Positions 10,593-24,818 of a stretch of DNA of 64,000 bases are shown here, in pieces. Position 1 is the first letter of the stretch; each line of letters opens with the position of its first letter. A program made the position numbers and the translations under genes. This DNA is from Shewanella halotolerans (lineage in GTDB: Bacteria; Pseudomonadota; Gammaproteobacteria; Enterobacterales; Shewanellaceae), in contig NZ_CP080417.1 in the NCBI RefSeq assembly GCF_019457535.1, positions 2,790,001-2,854,000 on the forward strand. The letters are read 5' to 3'. The notes beneath the pieces are model-generated. The model was given only the letters and a program-made list of their open reading frames with translations. It was not told where the DNA came from and made no database searches.

Positions 10593-10644
10593 AAGAGGTT
10601 TTCCGCTAACTTATAAAGAGGCCGATAACTAATTTTACTCAATT

Positions 10645-11355
10645 GTGAACTCACTGTCCTATTTAAATCATGAGCTGGCAAAGTTCCCTTCGCCGGAGTT
10701 TGCCCTAACCGATCCAAACGGACTCTTGGCCATCGGCGGCGATCTACACCCCAAGCGACTGCTTAACGCCTACTATGAGGGAATCTTCCCCTGGTTTAAC
10801 GAAAACGACCCTATCCTCTGGTGGTCCCCCGACCCCCGTGCCGTATTTGTGCCCGGTTCACTCAAGGTCAGTCGTAGCCTGAAGCGCGATATCAAACGCC
10901 GTCAGTGGCGCTTCAGCGTCAATCGCGCCTTTAACAGCGTGATCGAGCACTGCGCCCTCACCCGCCAAGGCAAGGAAGGTACCTGGATCACCTTAGAGAT
11001 ACAGCAAGCCTATAAGGCGCTGCACCAGTACAACAAGGCCCATTCGATTGAGGTATGGGATGGCGATAAACTGATTGGTGGCCTGTATGGGGTTGCCATC
11101 GGCCAGGTATTTTGCGGCGAGTCCATGTTTCACCTGCAGAGCAATGCCTCCAAGGCAGCCATGGCCATGCTGCACCAACACCTGCTATCACACAGATACC
11201 GACTGATCGACGCCCAGGTCATGAACCCACATCTGGCATCCCTAGGCGCCAAGGCATTAAAGCGAGCGGATTTCATCAACCTATTGAAGCGTTTTCGCGA
11301 TATTGAGGTCGCCAGCGACGCCTGGCATCCACAAGAGGTGCAGATTGAACTCTAG
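10645..11355 (+). CDS. aat: leucyl/phenylalanyl-tRNA--protein transferase
   Basis: Transfers Leu or Phe from tRNA to N-terminal Arg/Lys of proteins, marking them for ClpS/ClpAP. The motif [21 protein letters not shown] and the CGESMF loop are diagnostic. GTG start at 10645; 236 residues is normal. It overlaps bpt by 11 nt and stands with clpS/clpA in a compact N-degron neighbourhood. Confidence 0.95.
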   Translation: MNSLSYLNHELAKFPSPEFALTDPNGLLAIGGDLHPKRLLNAYYEGIFPWFNENDPILWWSPDPRAVFVPGSLKVSRSLKRDIKRRQWRFSVNRAFNSVIEHCALTRQGKEGTWITLEIQQAYKALHQYNKAHSIEVWDGDKLIGGLYGVAIGQVFCGESMFHLQSNASKAAMAMLHQHLLSHRYRLIDAQVMNPHLASLGAKALKRADFINLLKRFRDIEVASDAWHPQEVQIEL

Positions 11356-12049
11356 ATCCGACACCATACAGGTGGGTATGACACATACCTTCGATTGCAG
11401 CTACCTGCCGGGCAAGCAGGAACAGCTGTTAGTGCTGCAGGAAGAATCTCTCGACCTCACCCTGTTTGAGAAGCTCTTGGCCTTGGGTTTTCGCCGCAGC
11501 GGTGAGACCATCTATAAGCCACATTGCCCTCACTGCCAGGCCTGCCTGCCGATACGTATTCCGGTGGAACTATTTATGCCGTCACGACGGCAGAAACGCA
11601 CCCTGAAACAGAATCAAGACGTTAGCTGGAGCCTGGTCGATACCTGCACCGACGAGCATTACGCGCTCTATGACAGATACATCAAGGCGCGCCACCACGA
11701 CGGTCCCATGTATCCCCCCTCACGCGAGCAGTATGACCATTTCGTGCAGTGCAGCTGGCATCAACCAAAGCTGCTTGAACTGCGGCTCGAGGGTGAGCTG
11801 ATAGGCGTGGCGGTCACAGACGTGTTACCAAACAGCCTGTCGGCCATCTACAGCTTCTTTGCCCCCGAGCTGGGTAAACGCTCTCTGGGCTCCTTTATGA
11901 TTCTATTGCAGTGCGATCTCGCCAGACAGATGCACAAGGCGCATGTCTACCTGGGTTATCAGATCCATGAGTCACGTAAGATGAATTACAAGACCGCCTA
12001 CCATCCCCACGAGATATTGACCGCAAATGGTTGGCAACGCAGTGAATAA
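11345..12049 (+). CDS. bpt: aspartate/glutamate leucyltransferase (bacterial protein transferase)
   Basis: Transfers Leu to N-terminal Asp or Glu. The Cys-rich motif [18 protein letters not shown] and the [14 protein letters not shown] segment identify the ATE/Bpt family. I place the start at a TTG (11345) with AGAGGTG just upstream, giving 234 residues, the usual family length. The frame stays open to 11303, but those codons lie inside aat and look unlike the family. Second enzyme of the N-degron pathway here, co-transcribed with aat. Confidence 0.92.
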   Translation: MNSRSDTIQVGMTHTFDCSYLPGKQEQLLVLQEESLDLTLFEKLLALGFRRSGETIYKPHCPHCQACLPIRIPVELFMPSRRQKRTLKQNQDVSWSLVDTCTDEHYALYDRYIKARHHDGPMYPPSREQYDHFVQCSWHQPKLLELRLEGELIGVAVTDVLPNSLSAIYSFFAPELGKRSLGSFMILLQCDLARQMHKAHVYLGYQIHESRKMNYKTAYHPHEILTANGWQRSE

Positions 12050-12176
12050 GCGCGCTTAATTAGAAAAAATAAAGCAAACAGATATTTGCCCAGATAACGA
12101 ACACCTCTTTACAGAAGCGCTAATTTGCGGCATGATACGCCCGTTTTTAATATTTGAAGGCTAACAGGATAACTGA

Positions 12177-12398
<222 letters not shown>

Positions 12399-12417
12399 TA
12401 GTTAGCTTACGAATAAT

Positions 12418-12442
12418 AAAAACCGGCAGTGCCGGTTTTTTT
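12418..12442 (+). terminator. rho-independent terminator after infA
   Basis: Stem AAAACCGGCA/TGCCGGTTTT around a single-base centre, followed by a T run. Confidence 0.85.
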
Positions 12443-12512
12443 GTTCCTAATCGATAGCGACAATGGCAGAGACTGGCGCCGACGCAGGATCTGACACATA
12501 AGACAAATCATG

Positions 12513-12540
12513 AAAAAAGGCTGCATCTGCAGCCTTTTTT
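12513..12540. terminator. rho-independent terminator downstream of clpA
   Basis: Stem GGCTGCA/TGCAGCC flanked by A6 and T6, therefore symmetrical. It lies 15 nt after the clpA stop codon on the minus strand. Confidence 0.85.
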
Positions 12541-12554
12541 ATTACGTCTGTCTA

Positions 12555-14813
12555 TTATGCCTTCGTCAGCCGCTCCGACTGCTCAATCTTGATGGTCAGC
12601 TTATCACCGTCGACATCCACATGGGCCACACCGCCCTTCTCCAGCTTACCGAAGAGGATCTCATCGGCAAGTGGTCGTTTGATCATCTCGGTGACCACTC
12701 GGGCCATAGGCCGTGCCCCCATCGCCTTATCATAGCCTTTCTCGGCCAGTAAGGTTCTGGCGTCATCGCTCACATCCAGCACCACAGACTTCTCGTCCAG
12801 TTGCGCCTGTAGCTCGACCAGGAACTTGTCGACCACCTTGGCGATGACCGTCATATCCAGATGGTTGAACCAGATGATCTCATCCAAGCGGTTTCTGAAC
12901 TCGGGCGAGAAGACGCGGTTGATCTCAGACAGCGCATCCTGGCTGTGATCTTGCTGCTTAAAGCCGATGGACTTACGCACCGTCTCCTGCACCCCCGCGT
13001 TGGTGGTCATCACCAAGGTCACGTGTCTAAAGTCCGCCTTGCGACCGTTATTGTCGGTCAGGGTACCGTGGTCCATCACCTGCAGCAGCAGGTTATAGAC
13101 ATCAGGATGGGCTTTTTCGATCTCATCGAGCAACACCACACAATGTGGGTTCTTGATCACCGCATCGGTTAACAAGCCCCCCTGATCGTAGCCAACATAG
13201 CCTGGCGGCGCACCGATAAGGCGAGACACGGTATGACTCTCCATATACTCGGACATATCGAAACGCACCAGCTTGAGGCTGAGACAGGACGCTAGCTGAC
13301 TGGTGACCTCTGTCTTACCCACACCGGTCGGACCGGCAAACAGGAAGCTACCCACAGGCTTGTGGGCGCCGCTGAGGCCAGAGCGTGAGAGGCGAATCGC
13401 CGAGCTTAAGGCTTCAATAGCCTTATCTTGGCCAAACACCACCATCTTGAGATTACGCTCAAGGTTCTTCAGCATATCCTTATCGGTGGCCGATACCGTC
13501 TTCTCAGGGATCCGCGCTATCTTAGCTATGATAGACTCGATCTCCGCCTGACCTATGGTCTTCTTGCGCTTGCTTGCCGGCTGCATCGCCATGCGCGCAC
13601 CCGCCTCGTCGATCACATCTATCGCCTTGTCGGGAAGATGTCTGTCGTTGATATGCTTATCCGCCAGACGCGCCGCCACGGACAAGGCCGCCATGGTATA
13701 ACGCACACCATGGTGCTCCTCATACTTGCTCTTGAGGCCTTGTAGGATCTTCGTGGTTTCCGCCACAGACGGCTCGTTGATATCCACCTTCTGGAAACGT
13801 CTGGCCAGGGCGCGATCTTTCTCGAAGATGCTCTGATACTCTTGGAAGGTGGTCGAGCCCATACAGCGCAGGTGCCCACTAGAGAGCAGCGGCTTTAGCA
13901 AGTTAGACGCGTCCATCACGCCACCGGATGCCGCTCCTGCGCCGATAATGGTGTGGATCTCATCGATAAACAGAATGGCGTGTTTATCTTGCGAAAGCTC
14001 CTTGAGCAGGCTCTTAAAGCGCTTCTCAAAGTCGCCACGATATTTGGTACCGGCCAGCAAGGCGCCGAGATCCAGCGAGTAGACTGTGGCATCGGCCATC
14101 ACCTCGGGAACCTCGTCGTTGACGATGCGATAGGCAAGCCCCTCGGCAATCGCCGTCTTACCGACGCCCGCCTCACCCACCAATAGCGGGTTATTTTTAC
14201 GGCGACGGCAGAGGATCTGAATCGAGCGCTCTATCTCATCGGAGCGGCCGATCAGAGGATCGATATTGCCCTTGCGGGCCTCTTCGTTGAGATTAGCGGT
14301 AAATTGCGACAGCTTGCTGCGCTCTTCCGATTCGCTGTGATCTTCAATCTGTTCGGGTTCTTGAGCATTATCCAGCTCATCACGCGCCACGCCGTGGGAG
14401 ATGTAATTCACCACATCAAGGCGAGTGATCTCACCATTACGCAGCAGATAAACCGCCTGAGACTCCTGCTCGCTGAAGATGGCCACCAAGACGTTGGCAC
14501 CTGTCACTTCGTTGCGACCCGAAGATTGCACATGAAAGACGGCGCGCTGCAGCACACGCTGAAAACCTAAGGTAGGCTGGGTTTCTCTGTCATCGTTGGG
14601 ATCGCTGATGATAGGTGTGGTCTGCTCGATGAAACTCGACACCTCTTCTCTTAACTTATCTAGGTTTGCACCGCAGGCGAGCAGCGCCTCTTGAGCCGCA
14701 GGATTATCGATTAACGCCAATAGCAGATGCTCTACGGTCATGTATTCGTGTCGCGCGTCTCTGGCTTGTTGGAACGCCAGATTCAAAGTGACCTCTAAAT
14801 CTTTATTTAACAT
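12555..14813 (-). CDS. clpA: ATP-dependent Clp protease ATP-binding subunit ClpA
   Basis: AAA+ unfoldase partner of ClpP. N-terminal repeat domain (residues 1-140), first AAA+ module with Walker A GEAGVGKT, second with GPTGVGKTE; the IGF-type ClpP-binding loop appears as SIGFKQQDHS. The ATG at 14813 is preferred: AGGGGGTG lies directly upstream, and the E. coli protein starts MLNQELE like this one (MLNKDLE). A GTG two codons earlier would overlap the ribosome site. ClpS, which brings N-degron substrates, is encoded just upstream. Confidence 0.96.
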   Translation of the reverse strand: MLNKDLEVTLNLAFQQARDARHEYMTVEHLLLALIDNPAAQEALLACGANLDKLREEVSSFIEQTTPIISDPNDDRETQPTLGFQRVLQRAVFHVQSSGRNEVTGANVLVAIFSEQESQAVYLLRNGEITRLDVVNYISHGVARDELDNAQEPEQIEDHSESEERSKLSQFTANLNEEARKGNIDPLIGRSDEIERSIQILCRRRKNNPLLVGEAGVGKTAIAEGLAYRIVNDEVPEVMADATVYSLDLGALLAGTKYRGDFEKRFKSLLKELSQDKHAILFIDEIHTIIGAGAASGGVMDASNLLKPLLSSGHLRCMGSTTFQEYQSIFEKDRALARRFQKVDINEPSVAETTKILQGLKSKYEEHHGVRYTMAALSVAARLADKHINDRHLPDKAIDVIDEAGARMAMQPASKRKKTIGQAEIESIIAKIARIPEKTVSATDKDMLKNLERNLKMVVFGQDKAIEALSSAIRLSRSGLSGAHKPVGSFLFAGPTGVGKTEVTSQLASCLSLKLVRFDMSEYMESHTVSRLIGAPPGYVGYDQGGLLTDAVIKNPHCVVLLDEIEKAHPDVYNLLLQVMDHGTLTDNNGRKADFRHVTLVMTTNAGVQETVRKSIGFKQQDHSQDALSEINRVFSPEFRNRLDEIIWFNHLDMTVIAKVVDKFLVELQAQLDEKSVVLDVSDDARTLLAEKGYDKAMGARPMARVVTEMIKRPLADEILFGKLEKGGVAHVDVDGDKLTIKIEQSERLTKA

Positions 14814-14848
14814 AAGCACCCCCTAAAATAATCACAAAACTTCGATAT

Positions 14849-15157
14849 TCAGGCTTTCTCTAATGAACACAGTAACGGATGTTGGTTTTGTCTTGCAAAC
14901 TGATTTACTTGTGCGACCTTGGTTTCTGCAATGCCGAAAGGGAAAACGCCGCAAATTCCCTTACCCTGGTGATGAATCGCCAACATGATATCTGTGGCTT
15001 CTTGTTCATTTTTATTAAAAAAGAGTTGTAACACCTCGATGACGAAGTCCATCGGGGTATAGTCATCGTTGTTTAAGATCACTTTGTACATCGAAGGCGG
15101 CATGAGTTCAGTTTCCGCGCGCTCTTCGATATGCTCAATATTACCTACTTTACCCAT
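14849..15157 (-). CDS. clpS: ATP-dependent Clp protease adaptor ClpS
   Basis: 102 residues. The core motif [12 protein letters not shown] with its DD pair, and the downstream [19 protein letters not shown], form the pocket that recognises N-terminal Leu, Phe, Tyr and Trp. It precedes clpA by 35 nt on the same strand and diverges from cspD, the same layout as in E. coli. Confidence 0.97.
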   Translation of the reverse strand: MGKVGNIEHIEERAETELMPPSMYKVILNNDDYTPMDFVIEVLQLFFNKNEQEATDIMLAIHHQGKGICGVFPFGIAETKVAQVNQFARQNQHPLLCSLEKA

Positions 15158-15401
15158 ATTTCAATATTAGCCTCTAGTTTTGGCTTCTTCCAAAAGTTGC
15201 TGACCACCCGGGATAAACCTGTTACTCATCCGACCATTAGAACCAATTGCTGACGAATTTAGCGCAAATGTTGCCTTTTTGTTAAATTGGTCTTGACATC
15301 CGCTTTTACTGGTTTCATTCTGTTCATCGAGCGGTGAATTTACCCCGCCTCATAAGTTTTACTATCTTACTGGTCAGTAAACAACAGAAGGAAGTGGAAG
15401 T

Positions 15402-15608
15402 ATGGCAAACGGAACTGTGAAATGGTTCAACAACGCCAAAGGATTCGGGTTTATCTGCCCTGAAGCTGGTGGTGAAGACGTTTTCGCACACTATTCTACC
15501 ATTGAAATGGAAGGCTATCGAACTCTAAAAGCAGGCCAATCAGTCCAATTCGAGGTGGAACAGGGGCCTAAAGGGATGCACGCGTCAGCGATATCACCCA
15601 CTAAATAG
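15402..15608 (+). CDS. cspD: cold-shock-like protein CspD
   Basis: 68-residue cold-shock domain with RNP1 (KGFGFI) and RNP2 (DVFAHY). Its location divergent from clpS is that of E. coli cspD, a stationary-phase inhibitor of replication that binds single-stranded DNA and RNA. The assignment to CspD rather than another Csp rests mainly on this synteny. A good ribosome site (AGAAGGAAGTG) precedes the ATG. Confidence 0.9.
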   Translation: MANGTVKWFNNAKGFGFICPEAGGEDVFAHYSTIEMEGYRTLKAGQSVQFEVEQGPKGMHASAISPTK

Positions 15609-15623
15609 TGGGGCAAAAAAACA

Positions 15624-15653
15624 AAAAAAGGCAGGGTTATCCCTGCCTTTTTT
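15624..15653 (+). terminator. rho-independent terminator after cspD
   Basis: Stem GGCAGGG/CCCTGCC with loop TTAT and T6 tail. Confidence 0.88.
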
Positions 15654-15695
15654 ATTACTGATTTTTAATCGCTAACAGACACCATCGAAGCAATA

Positions 15696-15722
15696 AAAAA
15701 AGGGCGCCGTGGCGCCCTTTTT
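15696..15722 (-). terminator. rho-independent terminator after icd
   Basis: Stem GGGCGCC/GGCGCCC flanked by A and T runs, 11 nt beyond the icd stop codon. Confidence 0.85.
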
Positions 15723-15732
15723 ATTGTATGGC

Positions 15733-17961
<2,229 letters not shown>

Positions 17962-18275
17962 CTACGTTTTTGTAAAATAAATCGTTTATGAATCAAACTA
18001 CTATGACGTCATTATTATAATTTTACGATGGCGAATGCGAGGCATGAAAAGGATAAATAGTAAGGGGGAACGCCCTGGGGCTCTCCCCTGACACTTAAAC
18101 CGATTTAATGCAAAACAAAGCGCGGTTAACATCTCAAAATCTGTTCACGTTTTGCTATCGATCACATTTAGTTGGCCGACATCATAAATCATTCACGCCA
18201 ATATTCAAATTCCACTAATGGCGAATGCACAGTACAATGTCAGCATTAGCATACACTACCCCAGAAGTTTGCCAC

Positions 18276-18962
18276 GTGAGTCTGACCAAACCCACAAAAT
18301 CTAAGATCACTCGTCGCAGTCAAGGCCCAAAAGCCTCAAGCGCTGTCAATCCAAAAGGCAAGCCTCGCCTCAATAAGCCGGGGAAATTTACCTCGAAAAA
18401 GCCCAAGCCACGTCCGGAAAACCCCATCATAGTGCTGTTTAACAAGCCCTTCGATGTTTTGTGTCAATTCACCGATGAGCAGGGCCGCCAGACCTTGAAG
18501 GATTTCATCCCGATTCAAGATGTCTACGCCGCCGGCAGGCTCGACAGAGACAGCGAAGGCTTGCTACTACTGACCAACGATGGTCAGTTACAGTCGCGCA
18601 TCACAGAGCCCAAGAAGAAAACCGATAAGACCTACTGGGTGCAGGTCGAAGGTAACCCCAGCGACGAGGCGATTCAGGCGCTAAGAGATGGCGTCCCTCT
18701 CAAAGATGGTCCGACCCTGCCCGCCAAGGTGGAGCGTATCGCCGAGCCGGATCTCTGGCCCCGCAACCCACCGGTGCGAGAGCGCAAGCAGATCCCCACC
18801 AGTTGGCTGGCGATCACCATCTGCGAGGGACGTAATCGTCAGGTCAGGCGCATGACCGCCCATGTGGGCTACCCAACGCTAAGACTGATTCGTTATAAAA
18901 TAGGTCAATGGAGCCTGGATGGCATCGCAAATGGCGAATATAAGGTGCTCCCCCAATCCTAA
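18276..18962 (+). CDS. rluE: 23S rRNA pseudouridine(2457) synthase
   Basis: RsuA-family pseudouridine synthase. The catalytic aspartate is in [26 protein letters not shown] is the second family motif. There is no S4 domain; instead the first 50 residues form a basic, disordered-looking extension, as in E. coli RluE. I take the GTG at 18276 with GAAG upstream; an ATG at 18225 in the same frame is possible. It begins the rluE-nudJ-mnmA-hflD-purB run also found in E. coli. Confidence 0.88.
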   Translation: MSLTKPTKSKITRRSQGPKASSAVNPKGKPRLNKPGKFTSKKPKPRPENPIIVLFNKPFDVLCQFTDEQGRQTLKDFIPIQDVYAAGRLDRDSEGLLLLTNDGQLQSRITEPKKKTDKTYWVQVEGNPSDEAIQALRDGVPLKDGPTLPAKVERIAEPDLWPRNPPVRERKQIPTSWLAITICEGRNRQVRRMTAHVGYPTLRLIRYKIGQWSLDGIANGEYKVLPQS

Positions 18963-18973
18963 CGAGGTATTAG

Positions 18974-19423
18974 ATGGAACGTTATAAACCCAATGTCACC
19001 GTCGCCTGCGTCATCAATTGTGACGACAAATACCTGATGGTCGAAGAGCTCATCGATGGCAAGCTCACCTACAACCAGCCCGCAGGTCATCTAGAAGCCT
19101 TTGAGAGCATTAACCAGGCTTGCGAGCGCGAGGTGTGGGAAGAAACAGGCCTTAGCATTAAGGCGCAGTCGCTGATTAACATCTATCAATTTCAAGCAAG
19201 AGACGATCTGGCCTTCCTGCGCTTCACCTATGCCTGCGTCCTAGATGAGCCGCTCACGCCAAAGCCCCAAGACAATGCTATTCGCCGCGCCCTGTGGATG
19301 ACGCTCGATGAGATAACCCAGCTCAAGAGCCAGCTCAGAAGCCCCTTGGTACTACAATGTATTCACGACTTTCGTCAGGGAAAACTCTTTTCGACTGAGG
19401 TGGTCAATAGCCGCTTTCTCTAG
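18974..19423 (+). CDS. nudJ: Nudix phosphatase NudJ
   Basis: 149 residues. The Nudix box is complete (GHLEAFESINQACEREVWEE, then TG). In E. coli NudJ acts on the thiamine precursor HMP-pyrophosphate and on nucleoside di- and triphosphates; the substrate here is inferred from orthology and position before mnmA. GAGGT precedes the ATG, 11 nt after rluE. Confidence 0.92.
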   Translation: MERYKPNVTVACVINCDDKYLMVEELIDGKLTYNQPAGHLEAFESINQACEREVWEETGLSIKAQSLINIYQFQARDDLAFLRFTYACVLDEPLTPKPQDNAIRRALWMTLDEITQLKSQLRSPLVLQCIHDFRQGKLFSTEVVNSRFL

Positions 19424-19601
19424 TTAGCCCAAAGTCACAATGCATGATAGAATATGCCCCCGCATATTATGGTGATGATTTTCCCGGCAAGTGATGCGCG
19501 ATCAACGCGCAATTAGACACAGGGCTAAGCAGGCAAACCGGCTTGCTCTACCGCCGAAAACAGCCACCATAGCTACACGAATTTAATGGTTTTTAGGATT
19601 T

Positions 19602-20717
19602 ATGGCAGCAATCGAACCCAATCCAAACGGTAAAAAAGTGATCGTCGGTATGTCCGGCGGTGTCGACTCATCTGTTTCGGCGTATCTCCTCATGCAACAG
19701 GGCTATCAGGTCGAAGGCCTGTTCATGAAAAACTGGGAAGAGGACGATACCGACGAGTATTGTGCCGCCGCCGAAGATCTTAAAGATGCCCAAGCCGTTT
19801 GCGACAAACTGGGGATCAAGCTGCACACGGTCAACTTTGCTGCCGAATACTGGGACAATGTGTTCGAGTACTTCCTCGCCGAATATAAGGCGGGTCGTAC
19901 CCCTAACCCAGACATCATGTGCAACAAAGAGATCAAGTTTAAAGCGTTTCTCGAGTTTGCCGACGACATCTTAGATGCCGACTATATCGCCATGGGCCAC
20001 TATGTGCGCCGCAGCGATGCCTCGGGTCAAAGCCAGATGCTACGTGGCGTCGACGGCAACAAAGACCAGAGCTACTTCCTCTACACCTTGAGCCACGAGC
20101 AGATCGCCCGCTCCCTATTTCCCGTGGGTGAACTGGAGAAGAGCGAAGTACGTGAAATTGCCAAGGAGATGGGACTGGTTACCCATGACAAGAAGGACAG
20201 CACAGGCATCTGCTTTATCGGCGAGCGTAAGTTCACCGATTTTCTGCGCACCTTCCTGCCCGCACAGCCCGGCAAGATAGAGACCGCCGAAGGCGAAGTC
20301 ATAGGTGAACACCAAGGCCTGATGTACCACACCCTGGGCCAGCGCAAGGGGCTGGGGATAGGCGGCATGAAGAACAGCAACGACGATCCTTGGTATGTGG
20401 TCGATAAAGATCTCGAGCGTAACGTGTTGGTTGTCGGTCAAGGTGGTAAGCACCCTCGCCTCATGTCGGTGGGTTTCTACGCCGATCAGCTACACTGGGT
20501 CGATAGAAAAGGGCCTGTCGATGGCGCTAAGATCACGGTCAAGACACGCTACCGTCAGCAGGATGTGGCCTGTACCCTCACCTATGAAGGGGACGATCGC
20601 ATCAAGGTGATCTTCGACGAGCCAGTTGCCGCCGTAACCCCTGGTCAGTCGGCCGTCTTTTACGACGGTGAAGTCTGTCTGGGCGGCGGTATCATAGACA
20701 GTCTGATTAGAGAGTAA
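19602..20717 (+). CDS. mnmA: tRNA-specific 2-thiouridylase MnmA
   Basis: Thiolates U34 of tRNA-Lys, -Glu and -Gln. PP-loop GMSGGVDSS near residue 16, the catalytic Cys in NPDIMCN, and the persulfide Cys in [11 protein letters not shown] are all present. 371 residues. A 178-nt leader separates it from nudJ. Its substrate tRNA-Lys(UUU) is encoded in seven copies elsewhere in this window. Confidence 0.97.
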   Translation: MAAIEPNPNGKKVIVGMSGGVDSSVSAYLLMQQGYQVEGLFMKNWEEDDTDEYCAAAEDLKDAQAVCDKLGIKLHTVNFAAEYWDNVFEYFLAEYKAGRTPNPDIMCNKEIKFKAFLEFADDILDADYIAMGHYVRRSDASGQSQMLRGVDGNKDQSYFLYTLSHEQIARSLFPVGELEKSEVREIAKEMGLVTHDKKDSTGICFIGERKFTDFLRTFLPAQPGKIETAEGEVIGEHQGLMYHTLGQRKGLGIGGMKNSNDDPWYVVDKDLERNVLVVGQGGKHPRLMSVGFYADQLHWVDRKGPVDGAKITVKTRYRQQDVACTLTYEGDDRIKVIFDEPVAAVTPGQSAVFYDGEVCLGGGIIDSLIRE

Positions 20718-20720
20718 GCC

Positions 20721-22741
<2,021 letters not shown>

Positions 22742-22760
22742 TCATCCCTAACACCTTATG

Positions 22761-22792
22761 AAAGGCGGTAGGCAGCAGCTTACCGCCTTTTT
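22761..22792 (+). terminator. rho-independent terminator after purB
   Basis: Stem GGCGGTA/TACCGCC with a 10-nt loop and T5. Confidence 0.85.
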
Positions 22793-22897
22793 ATTTCTGG
22801 AATATCTAGTTTCCGCAATATCTAGTTTCAGAAATATGCGATTTCCTGACTATATGATTTCCGGATTATGTGATTTCCGGATTATGTTATTTTCGGC
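22786..22897. repeat. degenerate 16-bp tandem repeat between purB and roxA
   Basis: Six full units of exactly 16 bp run from 22802 to 22897, and the preceding 16 bp (from 22786, inside the purB terminator) match the same ATTTCnGGA half in phase. Clearest units are TTATGTGATTTCCGGA and CTATATGATTTCCGGA. The 3' half (ATTTCCGGA-like) is better conserved than the 5' half. The roxA reading frame is open through it, but the real roxA start lies after it. Confidence 0.9.
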
Positions 22898-22925
22898 ATA
22901 TACTGCCCCCTATTACTCAGGCCTG

Positions 22926-24071
22926 ATGACCGACGCCATGTATACTCCCAACTTCGATACCCAAGAGTTTTTAACCCATCACTGGCAGAAGCAGCCTCTG
23001 GTGATCAAAGGCGCCTTCGCGCACTTTCAAGATCCTATCGCACCCGATGAACTGGCGGGACTCGCCTGCGAAGAGGAAGTCGCCTCGCGCATCGTGCTGA
23101 CCAAAAAAGATAACTGGGAGATCATCCAGGGCCCCATCGAAGACTACTCCCCCTTCGGCGATGCCAACTGGCAGCTACTGGTCCAGGCCGTCAACCACTG
23201 GTACCCGGATGTAGAGCCCTTGGTCAACGCCTTTCGTTTCATCCCCGACTGGCGCTTCGACGATCTCATGGTCTCCTACGCCACGCCCGGTGGTGGCGTC
23301 GGCCCTCATATAGACAACTATGATGTCTTCTTACTGCAGGGCGAAGGCAGACGCCGCTGGAAAGTCGGTGCCAAGGGGCAATACTCGCCCAGAGGTGGCG
23401 ATACCCACACGGCGCTGATCGACGATTTTGAGCCCATCCTGGATGTGGTGCTCGAGGCTGGCGACATGCTCTATATCCCGCCAGGCTTCCCTCACCGAGG
23501 AGAGACATTGGAGACGGCGCTAAGCTACTCCATAGGGTTTCGAGCGCCCAGCCAGCAGGAGCTCTTTAGCAGCATCGCCGATCACTTGATCGACACCAAC
23601 GGCGGCAATAAGCGCTTTACCTCGAACCAGGAACCCGCGAGTCCTGGCCTGCTGAGCGTCGAGCAGCAAGCAGGCATGTTGGCCCTGGTCTCTGAGATCT
23701 TATCCCAGCCTGACCACTCTCAAACCGTGCTGGGTCAGACCCTGAGTCAGAACCGCTTCGAGCTGGATCTGGCAGAGCAAGGGGAAAGTTACAGCCAGGA
23801 AGAGTTGTTGGAAGCACTGGAAGATGGCGCCTGTCTACAACGCATCGGCGGGCTTAAGGTGATTCGTCTCGAAGACGATAAACACAACAGGCTCTTTATC
23901 AATGGTGAGATCTACAACTTTAATGACGCCGATGAGCTAGATGACGAACTTATGCTGCTGGCTAATGCATTTAGCTTCGAGGGCGAGCAGGCGCTGGACC
24001 TGTGTCAGCATGAGGCCATAGGCCAATACTTTATCTGGCTGCTTAACTCTGGCTACGCCTACCTGGCATAA
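22926..24071 (+). CDS. roxA: ribosomal protein uL16 3-hydroxylase (YcfD/RoxA, JmjC family)
   Basis: Fe(II)/2-oxoglutarate oxygenase that hydroxylates an arginine of ribosomal protein L16. The metal triad is seen as HID in GPHIDNYDVF and a later His in PPGFPHRGE; a winged-helix C-terminal region follows. The start is set at the ATG at 22926 because the family begins just before FDTQEFLTHHWQKQPLVIKG; the ATG at 22938 is an alternative. Upstream codons in the open frame are repeat DNA. Confidence 0.9.
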   Translation: MTDAMYTPNFDTQEFLTHHWQKQPLVIKGAFAHFQDPIAPDELAGLACEEEVASRIVLTKKDNWEIIQGPIEDYSPFGDANWQLLVQAVNHWYPDVEPLVNAFRFIPDWRFDDLMVSYATPGGGVGPHIDNYDVFLLQGEGRRRWKVGAKGQYSPRGGDTHTALIDDFEPILDVVLEAGDMLYIPPGFPHRGETLETALSYSIGFRAPSQQELFSSIADHLIDTNGGNKRFTSNQEPASPGLLSVEQQAGMLALVSEILSQPDHSQTVLGQTLSQNRFELDLAEQGESYSQEELLEALEDGACLQRIGGLKVIRLEDDKHNRLFINGEIYNFNDADELDDELMLLANAFSFEGEQALDLCQHEAIGQYFIWLLNSGYAYLA

Positions 24072-24094
24072 GCTGCCAGATGCTCGTCTCCAGT

Positions 24095-24164
24095 TAGCCG
24101 ATGCCCTGTAGCTGATGCCAAATAGCTGATGACCTGTATCTAATAACCTGTATCTAATAACAAG
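24095..24164. repeat. degenerate 14-bp tandem repeat downstream of roxA
   Basis: Five contiguous 14-bp units, from TAGCCGATGCCCTG through TAGCTGATGACCTG to TATCTAATAACAAG. The last two differ only at their ends, while the set drifts gradually, as expected from stepwise slippage. It starts 24 nt after the roxA stop codon and precedes the terminator. Confidence 0.85.
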
Positions 24165-24187
24165 AAAGTGTTGAAGCTAAGAACACG

Positions 24188-24217
24188 AAAAAGCCGCCTC
24201 AAATGGGCGGCTTTTTT
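24188..24217. terminator. terminator shared by roxA and the convergent DUF4826 gene
   Basis: Stem AAAAAGCCGCC/GGGCGGCTTTTTT with a short loop, flanked by A and T runs. Confidence 0.85.
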
Positions 24218-24287
24218 ATTAGGCTTTAGGCTCTCGTTTCAAGCGCTTTTTAAAGACACTCTTAACAGCAATGGCTGTTTAAAACGC

Positions 24288-24737
24288 TTAGCCTTCTTTC
24301 CACAATTTTTCGTCGTTGTGGATCTGATACAGGCTCTCGGCACGTGACACCAACAGCTGCGCAAACTGAGCCTGGGTCTTGTCCTTTACGGCACCAGATT
24401 TCACCAGGTTTTCCGCCTTAAGCTGCCACATCATAGAGAAATGGCGAATCGCGTCGCGCGCGGTGGCGGCGACCTTAACATCCACATAATCTGAAGGCAG
24501 ATCGCCAGACATCACCCAGAAGGTCTGTGGCTTTGGCTGCTTAGACTCCATCTTCCATACCGCGAGGAAAGGCGCAAGGTAACGGCTCTCTTCGGCAATC
24601 ACTTTACTTGGGATCACCCCTTTTTCCGCCAGAAAGCGGTTTGCCTTCTGAAAATGCTCTTTAACCCATTGTTGTGTCAGGGCTTCTTGTTCTTCTGGAG
24701 TGAGTGCTTTAGTGTTCTCGACTGCTTGTTCCGTCAT
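24288..24737 (-). CDS. DUF4826-type conserved hypothetical protein
   Basis: 149 residues, soluble, mostly helical, no signal peptide. The segment WVKEHFQKANRFLAEKGV, then ESRYLAPFLAVWKMES and FWVMSGDLPSDY, is typical of a family common in Shewanella and relatives that I place as DUF4826. No catalytic motif is evident. It stands alone, between the roxA terminator and the divergent leucine dehydrogenase gene. Confidence 0.8.
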   Translation of the reverse strand: MTEQAVENTKALTPEEQEALTQQWVKEHFQKANRFLAEKGVIPSKVIAEESRYLAPFLAVWKMESKQPKPQTFWVMSGDLPSDYVDVKVAATARDAIRHFSMMWQLKAENLVKSGAVKDKTQAQFAQLLVSRAESLYQIHNDEKLWKEG

Positions 24738-24818
24738 ACTGCTTCCTATTGTTATAGTTATGCTGTGAAGGGCGAAATGGAGCTGACAAACTGCATATTG
24801 CGTGAAAATTCACACACA

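Noticed and set aside
15293..15321. cspD promoter TTGACA with CATTCT
   Set aside because: The -35 is perfect and the spacer is 17 nt but the -10 matches at only three positions; not listed as a feature.
18152..18175. CRP-like site between icd and rluE
   Set aside because: Only one half (TGTGA on the minus strand) is good; the other half does not match TCACA.
22758..22925. N-terminal extension of roxA
   Set aside because: The extension is encoded by the purB terminator and the 16-bp repeat and is unlike the family; the start at 22926 fits orthologues.
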